Part shown: positions 47,276 through 55,957 of the stretch, piece by piece
Layout: every line of letters starts with the position of its first letter
How positions within the stretch are numbered: the first letter of the stretch is position 1
Assembly: GCA_039935415.1 (NCBI GenBank)
Contig: JBDTKH010000040.1
Span: 1 to 64,000, forward strand
DNA from: Palsa-870 sp039935415
GTDB taxonomy: Bacteria > Chloroflexota > Dormibacteria > Dormibacterales > Dormibacteraceae
DNA length: 64,000 bases
Direction of reading: 5' to 3'
Made by a program: the position numbers and the translations under genes
Notes under the pieces: generated by a model
What the model was told of the DNA's origin: nothing
The model's database searches: none
Seen by the model: the letters and a program-made list of their open reading frames with translations, nothing else

Positions 47276-47693
47276 TGATGTTTTGGGCGTCGTCACGACA
47301 CTGGCTCGGCGGGCGGAGTACCTGACCTCGGCACTCCGGACTCATGTTGCTTTGACCGCCTGATAGGGCGGAACTCATCGGCGCCTGGTCAGAATGACGA
47401 GCCGTCGCGGATCGAGGGGCTCGTCGCCGAGGAACATGAGCCCGTTGTCGCGCTTGCTGGAATTCAGAACCAGTGGTGGGCCGCGATGGACTCGAACCAT
47501 CTACCTCCGCATCAGAACGGGCTGAGCGCAGTGCAGACGAGCTTTCCGAGATCAACGTCGTTGAGCGACGGGTGGGGTCTTATCAGGACGTTCCCTCCCG
47601 CCGACAGAGAGAAGAAATCCCCGGCAGAGACGATCGAACAGCTCCGCACGCGCCGCCACTAGCGCTGCTGACCGCCTCTGCCGTACCCGTCCC
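47276..47693. other. Non-coding stretch holding array copy B
   Basis: No credible gene is seen. A reading frame from 47473 begins MVGRDGLEPSTS, which is the usual antisense read-through of a tRNA 3' half and not a real protein. The stretch contains copy B. Confidence 0.5.
47474..47515 (+). repeat. Array repeat copy B, tRNA 3'-half fragment
   Basis: This is the longest tRNA-like copy. On the minus strand it gives T-stem GATGG/CCATC around TTCGAGT, then GCGGCCCACCA. The T-stem differs from the intact tRNA (CGTGG/CCACG) by compensated changes, so it comes from a different allele. The 5' half of a tRNA is absent. Confidence 0.75.
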
Positions 47694-48770
47694 TCAGGCG
47701 GTATTGGCGCCTGAGGGAATCTTCCTCAATCGATTGTTGTCATCGTCCGCGATGTAAACGTTGCCGGCACTGTCGATCGTCACGCCACGCGGACCGTTCA
47801 ATGTGGCTTTGGTTGCAGGCCCAGCATCGCCCGCGAAACCGTGTCCCCCTGTGCCGGCGATGACTACGAGCCGGCCATCTTTCTCGAGGCGCAGGATGCG
47901 GCTACCGTCGTACTCGGCGATATAGAGCCTGCCGCTAGCGTCGAGTGCTAGTCCATGAGGTCCCTTGAGACCTGAAGCGATCGTGGTGATGATGCCGTTT
48001 GGGCTCACGCTGCGAACCCGACCGCTTCCATAGTTGTCGATCAGCAGGTTGCCAGCACGATCGAACAAGAGCCGATTCGGCACATCCAACTGAGCCTGCG
48101 TTGCCGGCCCTCCGTCTCCTGCTGATCCTTCAACTCCGGTGCCGGCCACGGTCGTGATCACCCCTGCCCGATCCACCTTGCGGACCCGGTGGTTTCCTGC
48201 CTCGGCGATGAAGAGGCTACCTGCTCGATCGAATGTGAATCCTGCGGGCTCATCGAGCTCGGCCTCAATCGCCGGGCCGCCGTCACCTGAAAAGCCCACC
48301 GTCCCCGTGCCGGCAACGAGGCTCAATGAACCGGTGGGGTTCAATTTCCAGATCCGTGATCCCACCCGATCTGCGAGGAACAACGCACCGGCGGGATCGA
48401 ACTCGACCCAGGTCACCGCCCCAAGCGCGAAGGCCGGACCGCCGGCCACCGTGCTGATCACACCGTCGAGTCCAACTCGCCGCACCGCGCCGTTGAGGCG
48501 ATCGGCAATGTACATCGCCCCGCCCTGGTCGAACGCGACCGCAGTCACGCCGCGGAAGCTGGCTGCGAGAGCCTGCCCACCGTCGCCTGTGTAACCGACG
48601 GCACCCGAGCCGGCAACCGTGTAGATGTATCCCTGGCGCTGCGAACCGCCGGCAGGTGAGCTTGCTGAAGGCTGACCCGGGGATGACCCAGTGCAGCCGG
48701 CCAAGATCGCGACCAGCGCGGCTGTCGCGCCCACGCGAATCCGCTCAGACGGGCGGTCGGTGGTAGGCAT
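47694..48770 (-). CDS. NHL-repeat lipoprotein
   Basis: A 358-residue exported protein. The signal ends ALVAILAGCTG, a lipobox. Five or more NHL blades follow, each with a pattern such as GGAMYIADRLNGAVRRV, GSLFIAEAGNHRVRKV and GNVYIADDDNNRLRKI. The linking segments TVAGTGVEGSAGDGGPAT-like repeat three times. It would form a beta-propeller outside the membrane. It lies in the accessory array. Confidence 0.87.
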   Translation of the reverse strand: MPTTDRPSERIRVGATAALVAILAGCTGSSPGQPSASSPAGGSQRQGYIYTVAGSGAVGYTGDGGQALAASFRGVTAVAFDQGGAMYIADRLNGAVRRVGLDGVISTVAGGPAFALGAVTWVEFDPAGALFLADRVGSRIWKLNPTGSLSLVAGTGTVGFSGDGGPAIEAELDEPAGFTFDRAGSLFIAEAGNHRVRKVDRAGVITTVAGTGVEGSAGDGGPATQAQLDVPNRLLFDRAGNLLIDNYGSGRVRSVSPNGIITTIASGLKGPHGLALDASGRLYIAEYDGSRILRLEKDGRLVVIAGTGGHGFAGDAGPATKATLNGPRGVTIDSAGNVYIADDDNNRLRKIPSGANTA

Positions 48771-49363
48771 GTCGGGTCTCAGGATTGCTCGATTCTGCGC
48801 TCCTTGAGCCGAACCGATGGCTAGCCCGAAAGCGCTTGGCTATGTGGTCAGCCACGGAGCCAACGGTTGGTCCGCAAGGGTTCGGGAAACGAAAGGCGGC
48901 AACGGGTATGCCATGGAATGATCGGAAATGATCGTGCCAAAAAACAATCATTGGCGACCTGGCAACCCGGGTGTTGGGAAGCGACCCGCCTGATCGAACC
49001 ATGGTGCGCGGTATTCATCGCGTCAAATGGGTCGTCGGCCGCAGGATCCTTCCCAACCACAATTGTGCCGGTAGACAGAGCCCACGCCCGGCGTGTCGAC
49101 GAGGATCATGCCGTGACAGCGGAGATCAACCCCCGATCCGTCACCACCGGCATCTGAGGAGCAACGACCATGGAAGTAACCACGCCCTCCGCCGAACAAA
49201 TCGCTCGGAAAGAAGCACCGGTCGGCATCGATCAGCGGGCGGCCGATCCTGGGGCTCATCCCCATCTGACGACCAAAGGGGATGTTGTCGGTGATCCAGT
49301 CCCCGATGAAGGCCCGATAAGCAAGCCACGACGTGCTGCTCGGTGGGATCATTCGCTGAAGGT
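48771..49363. other. Intergenic stretch with dynamin-like GTPase relic
   Basis: No intact gene is seen in 593 bp. On the minus strand at about 49057-49107 the sequence encodes GMILVDTPGVGSVYRHN, which matches the G3 region of bacterial dynamin-like GTPases. The flanks do not continue the homology in any frame, so this is a relic. Confidence 0.4.
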
Positions 49364-49807
49364 GTGAGCAGCGACGAGAGGCCGCCCTTCGATTCGTTCC
49401 TTGTCCGGTCGCTGGTCACCCTTGTCATTCCGCAGGGCTACACGCTATCGATCGCCGGCACCTTCGCGGTGGCGGTCCACCGGTACGGCTTCCCGGCCGA
49501 TCCCGAAGCCTTGGGTTTCGTGGCTGCCGCGGTGGCGGCATTCGTCGCCCTGGCTGTGATCGCCCGGCGCGGCCTGAGCGGCAGCATCGTCGCGCTGCCG
49601 ACCGGGCTGCTTGCCCTGATCAACGTCGTCCCGGTGGTGGTGGTCCTCGCCGTCGCCGGCGTGATCGTTCTCGTCAAGTCCCCCTCGGTCGGATTCCTGC
49701 TGGCCGGGTTCATCGGCGCCGGCGGCTATGTGCTGCTCGTCTCGGGCTTCTTGTGGCTGATGGCGCTGGCAGATGCCGCACCCCGTGAGAAGTCCGAGAC
49801 GACATGA
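49364..49807 (+). CDS. Four-helix membrane protein
   Basis: A 147-residue protein from GTG 49364, with a GAAGG just upstream; GTG 49343 is an alternative. Hydrophobic helices lie near 13-35, 45-60, 70-98 and 107-130. The family is not recognised. It precedes an IS6-type transposase relic. Confidence 0.6.
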   Translation: MSSDERPPFDSFLVRSLVTLVIPQGYTLSIAGTFAVAVHRYGFPADPEALGFVAAAVAAFVALAVIARRGLSGSIVALPTGLLALINVVPVVVVLAVAGVIVLVKSPSVGFLLAGFIGAGGYVLLVSGFLWLMALADAAPREKSETT

Positions 49808-49958
49808 AGGATGGACCACAAATGCATATTCGGTCGGACAAGAAAGCGTTGAGGCTTTCAGAAAATGGGAACCGCGCTGTTGTCACCCCCGCCAACGAGC
49901 GGACGGTTCGAAAAATGCAGTCTGCGAAGTCGTGGGGTGCTCGCGGTAGGGTGTGGCG

Positions 49959-50694
49959 ATGGCCACCTGCCCGACCTGCCACCAGCCCGCCAATACGCGC
50001 GATGGTTTCGATCGCCGAGGCCGTCAACGCTTCGCCTGCCATCCCTGTCATCGGGACTTCACCGACGCCTCCAGCGGCGCCTTCTCGGGCTACCGTTGGC
50101 CGCCTGAGGTCATCGTCACCGCGGTCCGTTGGTACCTGAGCTACCCGTCGTCGGCTTGGCCGCCGCTGGTACATCGACGAGGTCTTCCTCTTCCGTGGCA
50201 CCGTCAAGCGGCACCTCTACCGCGCCGTCGATGAGCACGGCCAGGTGGTCGACGTACTGCTTTGTGAAGGGCGGGACCTGGCCTCAGCCCAGGCATTCTT
50301 CCGGCGCGCCCGGGCGACCGCCGAGAACCCGCCGGCGGCCATCGTCACCGATCACCATCAACCCTACGTCAGGGCAGCCCAGCAGAGCTTCCCCGGCTCG
50401 CGGCACATTCGGACCGGCCTCCATCGTCTGACCGGCGAGACCACCAAACCGATCGAGCACAGCCACACCGCGACCCGCGATCGACTTCGAGCCTCACGAG
50501 GTCTTAAGACCACGGCGACCGGTCAGCGATTCCACGAAGGGTTCGAGGCGGTGTGGGCCCTGCGACGAGGGGATGTCGCTTTGCGCTGTCTGGTGCCTGA
50601 CTACCGACCCCAGTTGGCCACTCGCGGCGACCATGCGCGCGCCGTCGCCGCTGCCATGGGCACCCTGGCAGCAGGGCTGAACAAGGCCGCCTGA
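49959..50694 (+). pseudogene. IS6-family transposase relic
   Basis: The 5' part encodes MATCPTCHQPANTRDG with CHPCHRDFT, a zinc-ribbon-like N-terminus, then VIVTAVRWYLSYPSS. At about 50143-50160 a deletion of roughly 150 bp and a frame change lead into RWYIDEVFLFRGTVKRHLYRAVDEHGQVVDVLL, the first catalytic Asp. IVTDHHQPY has the second Asp and IEHSHTATRDRLRASRG the Glu, so the DDE set is present. The frame split makes it inactive. Terminal repeats were not found. Confidence 0.72.
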
Positions 50695-50780
50695 CGGTGG
50701 ACCCGCGGTCGGTCATCGCGCCTTTAATCTGCCTCAGTCACACGTGGGCACCGCACAACTTCGCAGACTCCTGATGGACG

Positions 50781-51785
50781 CTAATGACGAAGGAGCCTCT
50801 CTGCCTCCTCCGCCAGCTCAGCGATGATTTCCGCGGCGGGTTGGACGCGTTTCACATCTCCCACAGACTGACCGGCATAGCAAGCCATCGCTTCGATATG
50901 GCCGTGAAAGCCCTTGAACGGCGGGATTCCCCGGAACCGGGCGATCTGCTCGCGCTCGCCCCTGTATTCGATCTCCGCCACGTACTGGCCCTGGAATGCG
51001 GTGGCAGCCTCGATCGCCTGTCTCAGGACGCCGTGGGTCGAGGGGCAGAGCGGGCAGTCGACGTGGAACTTGCCGGTTCGAACGCTGTCCTCGGCGCGAG
51101 CAGCGATAACGGCGCTCACATAGTCGGGGTGAGCGTTCGATTCTTCCGCGGCGATGAAACGGGTTCCCATTCGAGCCCCTGCAGCACCAGCGGCCAACAC
51201 AGCGGCAATGCTGCGGCCGCTGCCGATACCACCTGCCGCGAGCACCGGAACCGAGACTGCGTCGAGAACGGAGCTCAGCAGCGGTAGCAAGCCAAGCGTG
51301 CCCCTGATGTGGCCGCCGGCCTCGATGCCCTGGGCGATGATGAAATCGCAGCCGACATCCTGAGCGGCAATCGCTTCGGCAGTCGAACCGACCTGCCATG
51401 ATGCAAGCGCACCGGCGTCATGCGCGATGCGAATCAACACCGGATCCGGATCGCCCCAGAAGAAGTCGACAACCCTGGCCCTGTGAGCCACCATCTCGAG
51501 GACCTCTCTGTCGAGGTACGGGATTAGCAGATTGACTCCGAATGGTTTGGAGGTCAAAGACGATAGGTGGTCCAGCCGCAGCTTCGCGTCCTCCACTTCA
51601 ATGCCGGCGAAGGTGAGCTGCCCCAGGCCCCCGGCGTTAGATACAGCCGCGGCGAGCTTGGGCGAGAGAAGACTGCCCATCCCGGCCAGCTGGATCGGGA
51701 CAGTGCAGCCGACCAGCCGTGTGAAAGCGGTCTCCAGCACCCCTAACTCTGTCGAAGCATTTTGATCCAATCTAGCGATTCCCAC
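50781..51785 (-). CDS. Nitronate monooxygenase family protein
   Basis: A 334-residue FMN-dependent TIM-barrel enzyme that oxidises alkyl nitronates or related compounds. PIQLAGMGSLLSPKLAAAVSNAGGLGQL is the N-terminal FMN region. FIIAQGIEAGGHIRG has the conserved AxGxxAGGH. VPVLAAGGIGSGRSIAAVLAAGAAGARMGTRFIA binds the phosphate. Start ATG 51785; GTG 51740 is an alternative. Confidence 0.9.
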   Translation of the reverse strand: MGIARLDQNASTELGVLETAFTRLVGCTVPIQLAGMGSLLSPKLAAAVSNAGGLGQLTFAGIEVEDAKLRLDHLSSLTSKPFGVNLLIPYLDREVLEMVAHRARVVDFFWGDPDPVLIRIAHDAGALASWQVGSTAEAIAAQDVGCDFIIAQGIEAGGHIRGTLGLLPLLSSVLDAVSVPVLAAGGIGSGRSIAAVLAAGAAGARMGTRFIAAEESNAHPDYVSAVIAARAEDSVRTGKFHVDCPLCPSTHGVLRQAIEAATAFQGQYVAEIEYRGEREQIARFRGIPPFKGFHGHIEAMACYAGQSVGDVKRVQPAAEIIAELAEEAERLLRH

Positions 51786-51792
51786 CCACGCC

Positions 51793-51845
51793 CGTTCGCG
51801 TCATATCCGGAACGTGGTGGGCCGTAGTTTCCGTAACGCGAACCA
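51793..51845 (+). repeat. Array repeat copy C with inverted half
   Basis: The left half GTTCGCGTCA is followed after 11 bp by TGGTGGGCCG at 51815-51824, then a tail ending TAACGCGAACCA. The two outer parts are inverted copies of each other (GTTCGCGT and ACGCGAAC). The centre differs in length from copy E. Confidence 0.65.
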
Positions 51846-51887
51846 ACCTTGCATCGTGGGAAGTGCGATCTCGTTGGCCTAACGGCC

Positions 51888-52673
51888 ATGCACAGCAAGC
51901 CCGCCGGCTTGCAACCGTTGTATCTGCAGGCGATGTCTGCGGCCCGCAGTGTGACGCACTTCGTGGCTCTGGTCAGCCTGGCCGCCGGCTTGGCTGGTTG
52001 CGGAGAAGTGGTCGGCTACCGGGCCGCGGTCCGGCCAGCTCATACGCAGTCCTTCCCGACTGAACCCGCCTCACCGCTTCCTGCCGGGGTCGATGCCATG
52101 ACTGGACTGCAGCAGAGGCCGATGAGGCCGCCCACCCTGGCACCAAATGCGTCCCAGCCGCTACGTTCAGCGCCAGCGGGGTGTGCCAGTACAGCTCCAT
52201 GTGAGACCTGTACGGCTTCCTCGATGGCTGATTTAGGCTCGCTGGCGCCGAACTACGGAGCCGGGGTCGGACCCGCCTACCTGTCGGGCCAGGACAGCTG
52301 GTACTCCGGGCACGCACCGATGCCTGCCTTGAGCGGGCAGGTGACCATCCTCATGGTGGACTCCCAATATTCCGGACCCCTGCTGGTGCGGGCGTTTCAG
52401 TTGGGGGGTAACGGGAAATCGACGGTCACTCTCGGGGATTTTCCCTCGCCTGATCTGATTAAGCAGGAGCCCCGGGTGGCCGTGGTTCCCGCACTCCACA
52501 CGACGGGAGGCGGCTTGTATTTGGGCGCGGTGGCCCCGACTTCTTTCTGGAGAGCCTGGTACGGATTGCTCAGCACCGACAGCCCTGGATGCTTTGGGCT
52601 TCAGGTGGACGGAGACGTGTTCACCGAGTTCATCCTGTTCGTGGTCAACTCAGGAACATCGCCAGGCGGCTGA
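51888..52673 (+). CDS. Hypothetical lipoprotein
   Basis: A 261-residue exported protein. A hydrophobic stretch ends in SLAAGLAGCGE, a lipobox. ATG 51888 is used here, but ATG 51933 would place the signal peptide more typically. The mature part has a Pro/Thr linker and a Cys cluster (CASTAPCETC). It is otherwise unrecognised. It is the only gene of the unit between copies C and D. Confidence 0.6.
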   Translation: MHSKPAGLQPLYLQAMSAARSVTHFVALVSLAAGLAGCGEVVGYRAAVRPAHTQSFPTEPASPLPAGVDAMTGLQQRPMRPPTLAPNASQPLRSAPAGCASTAPCETCTASSMADLGSLAPNYGAGVGPAYLSGQDSWYSGHAPMPALSGQVTILMVDSQYSGPLLVRAFQLGGNGKSTVTLGDFPSPDLIKQEPRVAVVPALHTTGGGLYLGAVAPTSFWRAWYGLLSTDSPGCFGLQVDGDVFTEFILFVVNSGTSPGG

Positions 52674-52796
52674 GCCGCAGCGTCTCCCTTCAGCCTCGCG
52701 GCCGGCGCGGACCAGGTTGAAGGTGTGTCAGTGCTAGGAGCCCCGTCGCTGCGGTGCCGTCCTCCTCGACCTCATCTCGTGGAAGCTGTCTGTCCA

Positions 52797-52826
52797 TGGT
52801 GGGCCGAAGCTCATATAACGCGAACC
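52797..52826 (+). repeat. Array repeat copy D
   Basis: TGGTGGGCCG is followed by AAGCTCATATAACGCGAACC, which differs from copies E and F by one base. No inverted half is seen on its left. Confidence 0.7.
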
Positions 52827-52856
52827 GCCGCATCACAGTTGTCGGTGCTCTGATTG

Positions 52857-53471
52857 TTATTCAGTAGTGCCCGCGAGTCCGGTCCGGCCGCGGGGACCCC
52901 ATCCTGGCCGGAGCGGCGGAAGGTCGGCGAGCTCCGGATCGGGCGGGCGCTGAGTCTCGCCGTCGTCAGCGCTCCATGCCCTTTCGTACTGGTCAGGGAT
53001 TGTGCCCCAACCGAATTACGGGAGTGGATCGTCGGGAACAATGCCGAGAGATTCAAGCGGATCGATAGGCGACTTGCCCACGGAGCACAGGTGTGCCCAA
53101 TCGTCGCCGAAGTCGAAAACATAGATGAACTGATCACCAGGCTTTAGGCGAGACAGTTTCAGAACTTGTTCGTCCAATACGGGTTCTTCGCTGTCCCACT
53201 CGGGATCCGGAGTTCCGATGCGGGTGCCGTCGCGAAGCTCGAACTCATGCGCATGTGCTCGGTCCCATCGCGCAAACGCATCATCAATCGCAGTGGCAAG
53301 CTGGGCGAATGAATGGTTGGCGGTTGCGGCAAAAAGGCGACCAGGTCGCGGCCAAAGATGCTCACCTCGGCCTTCGATCAGCTCGACCTGAACGGAGAGC
53401 CACCTACCAGACTTCGAACGAGGCTCCTGCCGTGTCCGACGTCGGGGCTTCGCGCCGACACGTCCCTTCAC
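52857..53471 (-). pseudogene. pRiA4b ORF-3-like protein with in-frame stop
   Basis: Proteins of this family are small domains of unknown function common on plasmids and islands. From GTG 53471 (GTGA overlap with the upstream gene) the frame encodes HSFAQLATAIDDAFARWDRAHAHEFEL and RLKPGDQFIYVFDFGDDWAHLC. TAA at 53016-53018 follows DDPLP. The same frame then continues FGWGTIPDQYERAW and ends at TAA 52857-52859. In relatives a Tyr is usual at the stop position, so a single Tyr-to-stop change explains it. Readthrough or a sequencing error is possible. Confidence 0.7.
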
Positions 53472-53782
53472 CTCCGCGTTCGCTCGGCGGCCTGCCACCA
53501 GTCTGGCGTCTCGCCTCGTTCCTGCCACAGCTCCAGAGTTCGAACGGCGATTCCGACGTGCACACCGGACACCGCGCAGAACTTCCAGAGCTCCCTCGCT
53601 GCCACCTGGTAGCGGTGCACGAGTTCATCCAACTCAAAAGCATCGATCTCACTGGAGTCGTACCGCGCAAAGCCTTGACGCACACGTTCGAGAAGCTCAG
53701 CCAGCTTCGCCTCGTGATACGCGACGAGCGTGGCCTGGTCAGCCCGCCGCTTGGCTTTTTCGTTGGTCGGCTCGCCGGCCAT
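53468..53782 (-). CDS. Hypothetical protein coupled to pRiA4b ORF-3-like gene
   Basis: A 104-residue, mostly helical protein (AYHEAKLAELLERVRQGFARYDSSEIDAFELDELVHRY). Its stop codon overlaps the start of the pRiA4b-like gene by GTGA. Such small helical genes commonly precede pRiA4b ORF-3 proteins. Function is unknown. Confidence 0.65.
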   Translation of the reverse strand: MAGEPTNEKAKRRADQATLVAYHEAKLAELLERVRQGFARYDSSEIDAFELDELVHRYQVAARELWKFCAVSGVHVGIAVRTLELWQERGETPDWWQAAERTRR

Positions 53783-53885
53783 TAGCTGGATACTCTCAAT
53801 GCGACCGTTCCCACTAGGTTGAGTTGCTCAATTTCTCTGAGCCGTGTGGAGCAACCTGTCACTCCCGACAGCAATCTGTCCCCCC

Positions 53886-53909
53886 CATTGTAGCACCTGT
53901 GCTACAATG
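53886..53909. promoter_or_regulatory. TA operator palindrome with -10 box
   Basis: CATTGTAGCAC and GTGCTACAATG form a perfect 11-bp inverted repeat with a 2-bp centre. The right arm includes TACAAT (53903-53908), a good -10 box, only 6 bp before the antitoxin GTG. The transcript would therefore be leaderless or nearly so. The palindrome is a likely site for autorepression. Confidence 0.68.
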
Positions 53910-53914
53910 ACCAC

Positions 53915-54169
53915 GTGACCCGGGAGATCACGCAGCGCGAGCTTCGCAATGAGAGCGGAGAGATCATGCGTGGCCTCGATCGCGGAGAGTCCTTCATCGT
54001 CACCCGAAACGGGGTTGCAGTTGGTGAACTCGCGCCCCTTGGCCGACGGAGATTCGTATCGAGCGAAGTGGTCATCGGTGCATTGGCTCGTGCGCCCCGA
54101 ATTGATCCAGGGCGGTTTCGCGGAGACCTCGATAGGCTGATTGACCAGAACCCGAGACCTCGTGGCTAA
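53915..54169 (+). CDS. Phd/YefM-family antitoxin
   Basis: An 84-residue antitoxin. REITQRELRNESGEIMRGLDRGESFIVTRNGVAVGELAPLGRR is the typical DNA-binding Phd core (start of RELR...ESFIVTRNG). The C-terminal half would wrap the toxin. GTG 53915 follows the palindromic operator. Its stop overlaps the toxin start by 8 bp. Confidence 0.88.
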   Translation: MTREITQRELRNESGEIMRGLDRGESFIVTRNGVAVGELAPLGRRRFVSSEVVIGALARAPRIDPGRFRGDLDRLIDQNPRPRG

Positions 54170-54572
54170 GCCTCGCCATGCGAGAGGTCTCGTAGATACG
54201 TCTGCTGTAATCGACCCGCCCGAGATTTCCGCCCTGCCGACCGAGATCTCCATTTCAACAATTACGCTGGCAGAACTCGCTGCCGGGACTCACGCCACCG
54301 ATGATGTTATCGAGCGAGCAGCGCGGCAGGATCGGCTGCAGCGCCTCGAAGCAACGTTTGAGGCCATACCTTTCGATGCGGCGGCGGCCCGAGCCTACGG
54401 TCGCCTGGTCGCGGCCGTAGCCTCAATTGGGCGCAAGGCGCGAGGGAAACGAGCACTCGACCTTTTGATCGCCGCGACGGCCGCAGCCGAAGGACTTCCG
54501 CTGTACACGCGCAATCCGAGCGATTTCACGGGGCTAGAGGATGTCGTCGAAATCGTCGCGATTTCCAGCTGA
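54162..54572 (+). CDS. vapC: PIN-domain toxin (VapC-like)
   Basis: A 136-residue ribonuclease toxin. GLVDTSAVID has the first metal Asp, TLAELAAG the Glu, and RALDLLIAATAAAEGLPLYTRNPSDF the remaining acidic residues and the conserved end. It would cleave RNA when not bound by the antitoxin. GTG 54162 overlaps the antitoxin's last codons; TTG 54141 is an alternative. The pair lies in the unit between repeat copies D and E. Confidence 0.88.
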   Translation: MAKPRHARGLVDTSAVIDPPEISALPTEISISTITLAELAAGTHATDDVIERAARQDRLQRLEATFEAIPFDAAAARAYGRLVAAVASIGRKARGKRALDLLIAATAAAEGLPLYTRNPSDFTGLEDVVEIVAISS

Positions 54573-54589
54573 CGCCGCTATACATGCCC

Positions 54590-54650
54590 GGTTCGCGTTA
54601 TGTCAGGAGTCGTCGAGCTTGGTGGGCCGAAGCTTATATAACGCGAACCA
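54590..54650 (+). repeat. Array repeat copy E, full palindromic form
   Basis: GGTTCGCGTTAT (54590-54601) and ATAACGCGAACC (54638-54649) are perfect 12-bp inverted arms. Inside lie TGGTGGGCCG (54620-54629) and a smaller stem AGCTT/AAGCT around it. From 54620 the 31 bases are identical to those at 59721. The spacing from the left arm to TGGTGGGCCG is 30 bp, the same as at the intact tRNA. Confidence 0.75.
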
Positions 54651-54830
54651 GGTCGAGGTTAGAGGCTCGGCGATCCGCTTGACGTAGACGAGCGCAGCTC
54701 CACCATATCGCGGCCGCTGCCACCCTCCGAGCGCTCCGGATCAAGTGCTCGCAACTGCCTTCCAGAAAATTCGCATGTAGCCTTGTGCACGAGAGTCAGC
54801 CTGAACGGGCGGATCGGAACGCTCGCTCGA

Positions 54831-55327
54831 TCAGGCGCGATCCCCGGGAAGATTACCTGATGCCTGCACACCACAGGCAACAAGCGCTTCCCAAACGGCA
54901 CGAAGGTAACGCCCAGGTGGCAACGAGGACAGTAGGATCTCCTGTCGCTCCGTCGGGTTGTCGATCGCCGGGATCATGAGGACGATGCAGTCACGCTTTA
55001 TCCGATACGGTAGAAACCCCCAGCGGCCTAGGCCCATGGTCATCCGGGCGTCCTTTGCCCAGCAAAACCATTCTTCGGATAGAAACGCCCGCCGGGAAAC
55101 GGGTAGGAGAGCTCAAAGGAGTGCTCACGCACGACCAGACGCATTCCCTTGGCGTTGCCGCGTCCCCACCAGCCACGACCCCACTGCGGACTGATTGGAG
55201 TCCGGTAGACGACCGCTTCCTTCTTCACCGCCTCTCGCACAGAAGCTAGACGCGCGCGATCCTGAAGAATCCTGAACTCAACCACGGTGATGCCCACCAC
55301 AGCGGTTCCCAAGAGAACCCACTGCAT
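54831..55327 (-). pseudogene. Membrane-anchored hypothetical protein, frameshifted
   Basis: ATG 55327 encodes MQWVLLGTAVVGITVVEF, a membrane anchor, then HSFELSYPFPGGRFYP. Near 55075 the frame shifts by one base, and WAKDARMTMGLGRWGFLPYRIKRDCIVL continues to the stop at 54831. Adding one purine restores a protein of about 165 residues. The family is not recognised. Confidence 0.5.
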
Positions 55328-55540
55328 TTCCGAAATCCTATGCAATCCGGTAGCGCACGCACCCACCGGCGCTTCCGATCGCGGTCGTCGCGCCGTCGAA
55401 ACTGCCGCAATCTCAAAGCCGGCGGGCGGGATGGGGTTGAATTTCGGCGGGCAGTGCTCGGAGGTACTGGCGAGGGTTACCAGCAAGCCCTCGAAAAGCA
55501 CGCCGTCCCATCTTCCAGAGACTGACGATATGGTTACGTC

Positions 55541-55957
55541 GTGACGCGGCACCGGCTTCGTTTTGCGGGCACCGTCATCCTCATCCTGGCGGAGTGCTTG
55601 TTCTTTCTCTACCTCGTTGCGTTCGGCTGGGCTTTCCGGGGACTGATGCTGAACCCAGGCGACCCGGAGATCGCGATCAGGACGCGCACGGTGGGCGTGA
55701 ATGCGGTCTGGCTGGCGCTGAATGTGATCGGCGGGGCCGCGTACATCTACCGACGAGATGGCTTCGGACGCAACGCGATCTTCGTCGTGCTGGCCATCGA
55801 CATCCTCAACGCGCTGTTTGCCGCGGCGGCGTTCATCGCGGTCCGCAACGATCCGGGCACTGCAATCGGCTGGATCCTCGAGGCGTTGGTGCCGGCGGCT
55901 GCTTTGGTCCTGGTCTGGCAGCAGGGCCGTAAGGCGCCCGTCTCTACTGGTGGATGA
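55541..55957 (+). CDS. Four-helix membrane protein
   Basis: A 138-residue protein with helices near 8-30, 52-70, 78-98 and 106-124. Start GTG 55541. The family is not recognised. Its 3' end overlaps the convergent large secreted protein by 14 bp. Confidence 0.65.
   Translation: MTRHRLRFAGTVILILAECLFFLYLVAFGWAFRGLMLNPGDPEIAIRTRTVGVNAVWLALNVIGGAAYIYRRDGFGRNAIFVVLAIDILNALFAAAAFIAVRNDPGTAIGWILEALVPAAALVLVWQQGRKAPVSTGG

Noticed and set aside
47474..47560. Second tRNA gene at copy B
   Set aside because: Only the T-arm and acceptor 3' strand are present. The 5' acceptor, D-arm and a good anticodon stem cannot be built.
47473..47757. ORF beginning MVGRDGLEPSTS
   Set aside because: This is the common antisense translation of a tRNA 3' half. 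The sequence is repeat copy B, not a protein gene.
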